From NCBI GenBank assembly GCA_946902875.1, contig OX336340.1, positions 17,127,566 to 17,191,565 on the forward strand: a stretch of DNA of 64,000 bases, given 5' to 3'. Positions within the stretch are counted from its first letter, which is position 1. Every line of letters begins with the position of its first letter. Both the position numbers and the translations under genes were made by a program. Below, piece after piece: positions 63,778 to 64,000 of this stretch. A model generated the notes under the pieces. That model had not been told where the DNA came from and did not search any database. It saw nothing but the letters and a program-made list of their open reading frames with translations. The stretch comes from Nematopogon swammerdamellus (lineage: Eukaryota > Arthropoda > Insecta > Lepidoptera > Adelidae).

Positions 63778-64000
63778 GTATGTATAACTTTATATAGATA
63801 ATCGTATATATGGTTCGGTCAGACGACAGTTCAAAAGAAGTATCAAATTACCAGCAAGATAAAATTAAAGTGTGTGACTTTGTGTTAAAAAATTACAATT
63901 TACTCGTCAGCCTTGTGGACTCAACATCTTTATATTCCATTTATTATCAATGTTGTTGAAGACGTAGTTAATTGTATGCAAATGGACGACAATTAGCAGT
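63778..64000 (+). other. Intron 1 of the preceding gene (start)
   Basis: Follows the GTATGT donor; AT-rich, no acceptor-exon pair recognised before the window ends. Confidence 0.4.

Overview
The window looks like a piece of a moth or butterfly (lepidopteran) nuclear genome. It is AT-rich, gene-poor and packed with dispersed repeats: tRNA-headed SINEs, LINE 3' ends, a CGCGAGCGAAGCCGCGGGC-type motif at about ten loci, and CATA, GAAA and poly-G microsatellites. The only host coding pieces I can support are three isolated exons: 2164-2331 (-), 56341-56521 (-), and a probable first exon at 63606-63777 (+).

The centre (23,559 to about 42,353) is a nest of mobile DNA. An old LINE copy on the + strand (pieces at 23457-23558 and 42357-42715) was split by a near full-length LINE on the - strand. 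The open reading frame of that LINE was in turn split by a complete Maverick/Polinton (adintovirus-like) element at 24263-39421. The Polinton is 15,159 bp, starts with AG and ends with CT, carries long terminal inverted repeats (TIRs), and is flanked by a perfect 6-bp target duplication, GAGGAC. Removing the Polinton and one GAGGAC restores the LINE reading frame, so the ends are exact.

Polinton gene order (+ strand unless noted): five-exon protein-primed DNA polymerase B (25246-30629); packaging ATPase (30670-31362); acidic DUF8207/PY-like protein (31417-32298); coiled-coil fibre-like protein (32359-32925); retroviral-type integrase with chromodomain (32897-33805); PLA2-domain/hydrophobic minor virion protein (33841-34620); adenain-like protease in the -1 frame without its own ATG (34614-34976); single-jelly-roll minor capsid protein (35225-35908); major capsid protein cut by a SINE (36150-37646); and, on the - strand facing inward from the right TIR, a one-BIR IAP-like protein (37958-38341). 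Together these would provide replication, integration, capsid assembly, maturation, packaging and possibly suppression of host apoptosis. Apart from the SINE in the major capsid gene, all frames are open.

Three observations stand out. First, a canonical -1 frameshift heptamer (A AAA AAC) lies just before the minor virion protein stop, followed by a sequence that can fold into an H-type pseudoknot; the protease is open in the -1 frame and has no start codon, which suggests Gag-Pro-like expression of an adenain-type protease. Second, eight Polinton genes share one promoter grammar: an A/T-rich TATA-like box 32-34 nt upstream of a TCAGT-like initiator, in several cases with the box embedded in the stop codon of the previous gene. 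Third, the TIR homology runs inward through a promoter that faces the polymerase gene on the left and the IAP gene on the right, and the left end keeps a relic of the IAP leader ORF.

The flanks also hold a 2.26-kb TIR element with an RNase H-type LINE relic inside it (5358-7612), modular SINEs with exchangeable heads, a 1.3-kb inverted minisatellite (about 57.6-58.9 kb), and several perfect hairpins. Long stretches elsewhere show nothing I can name.
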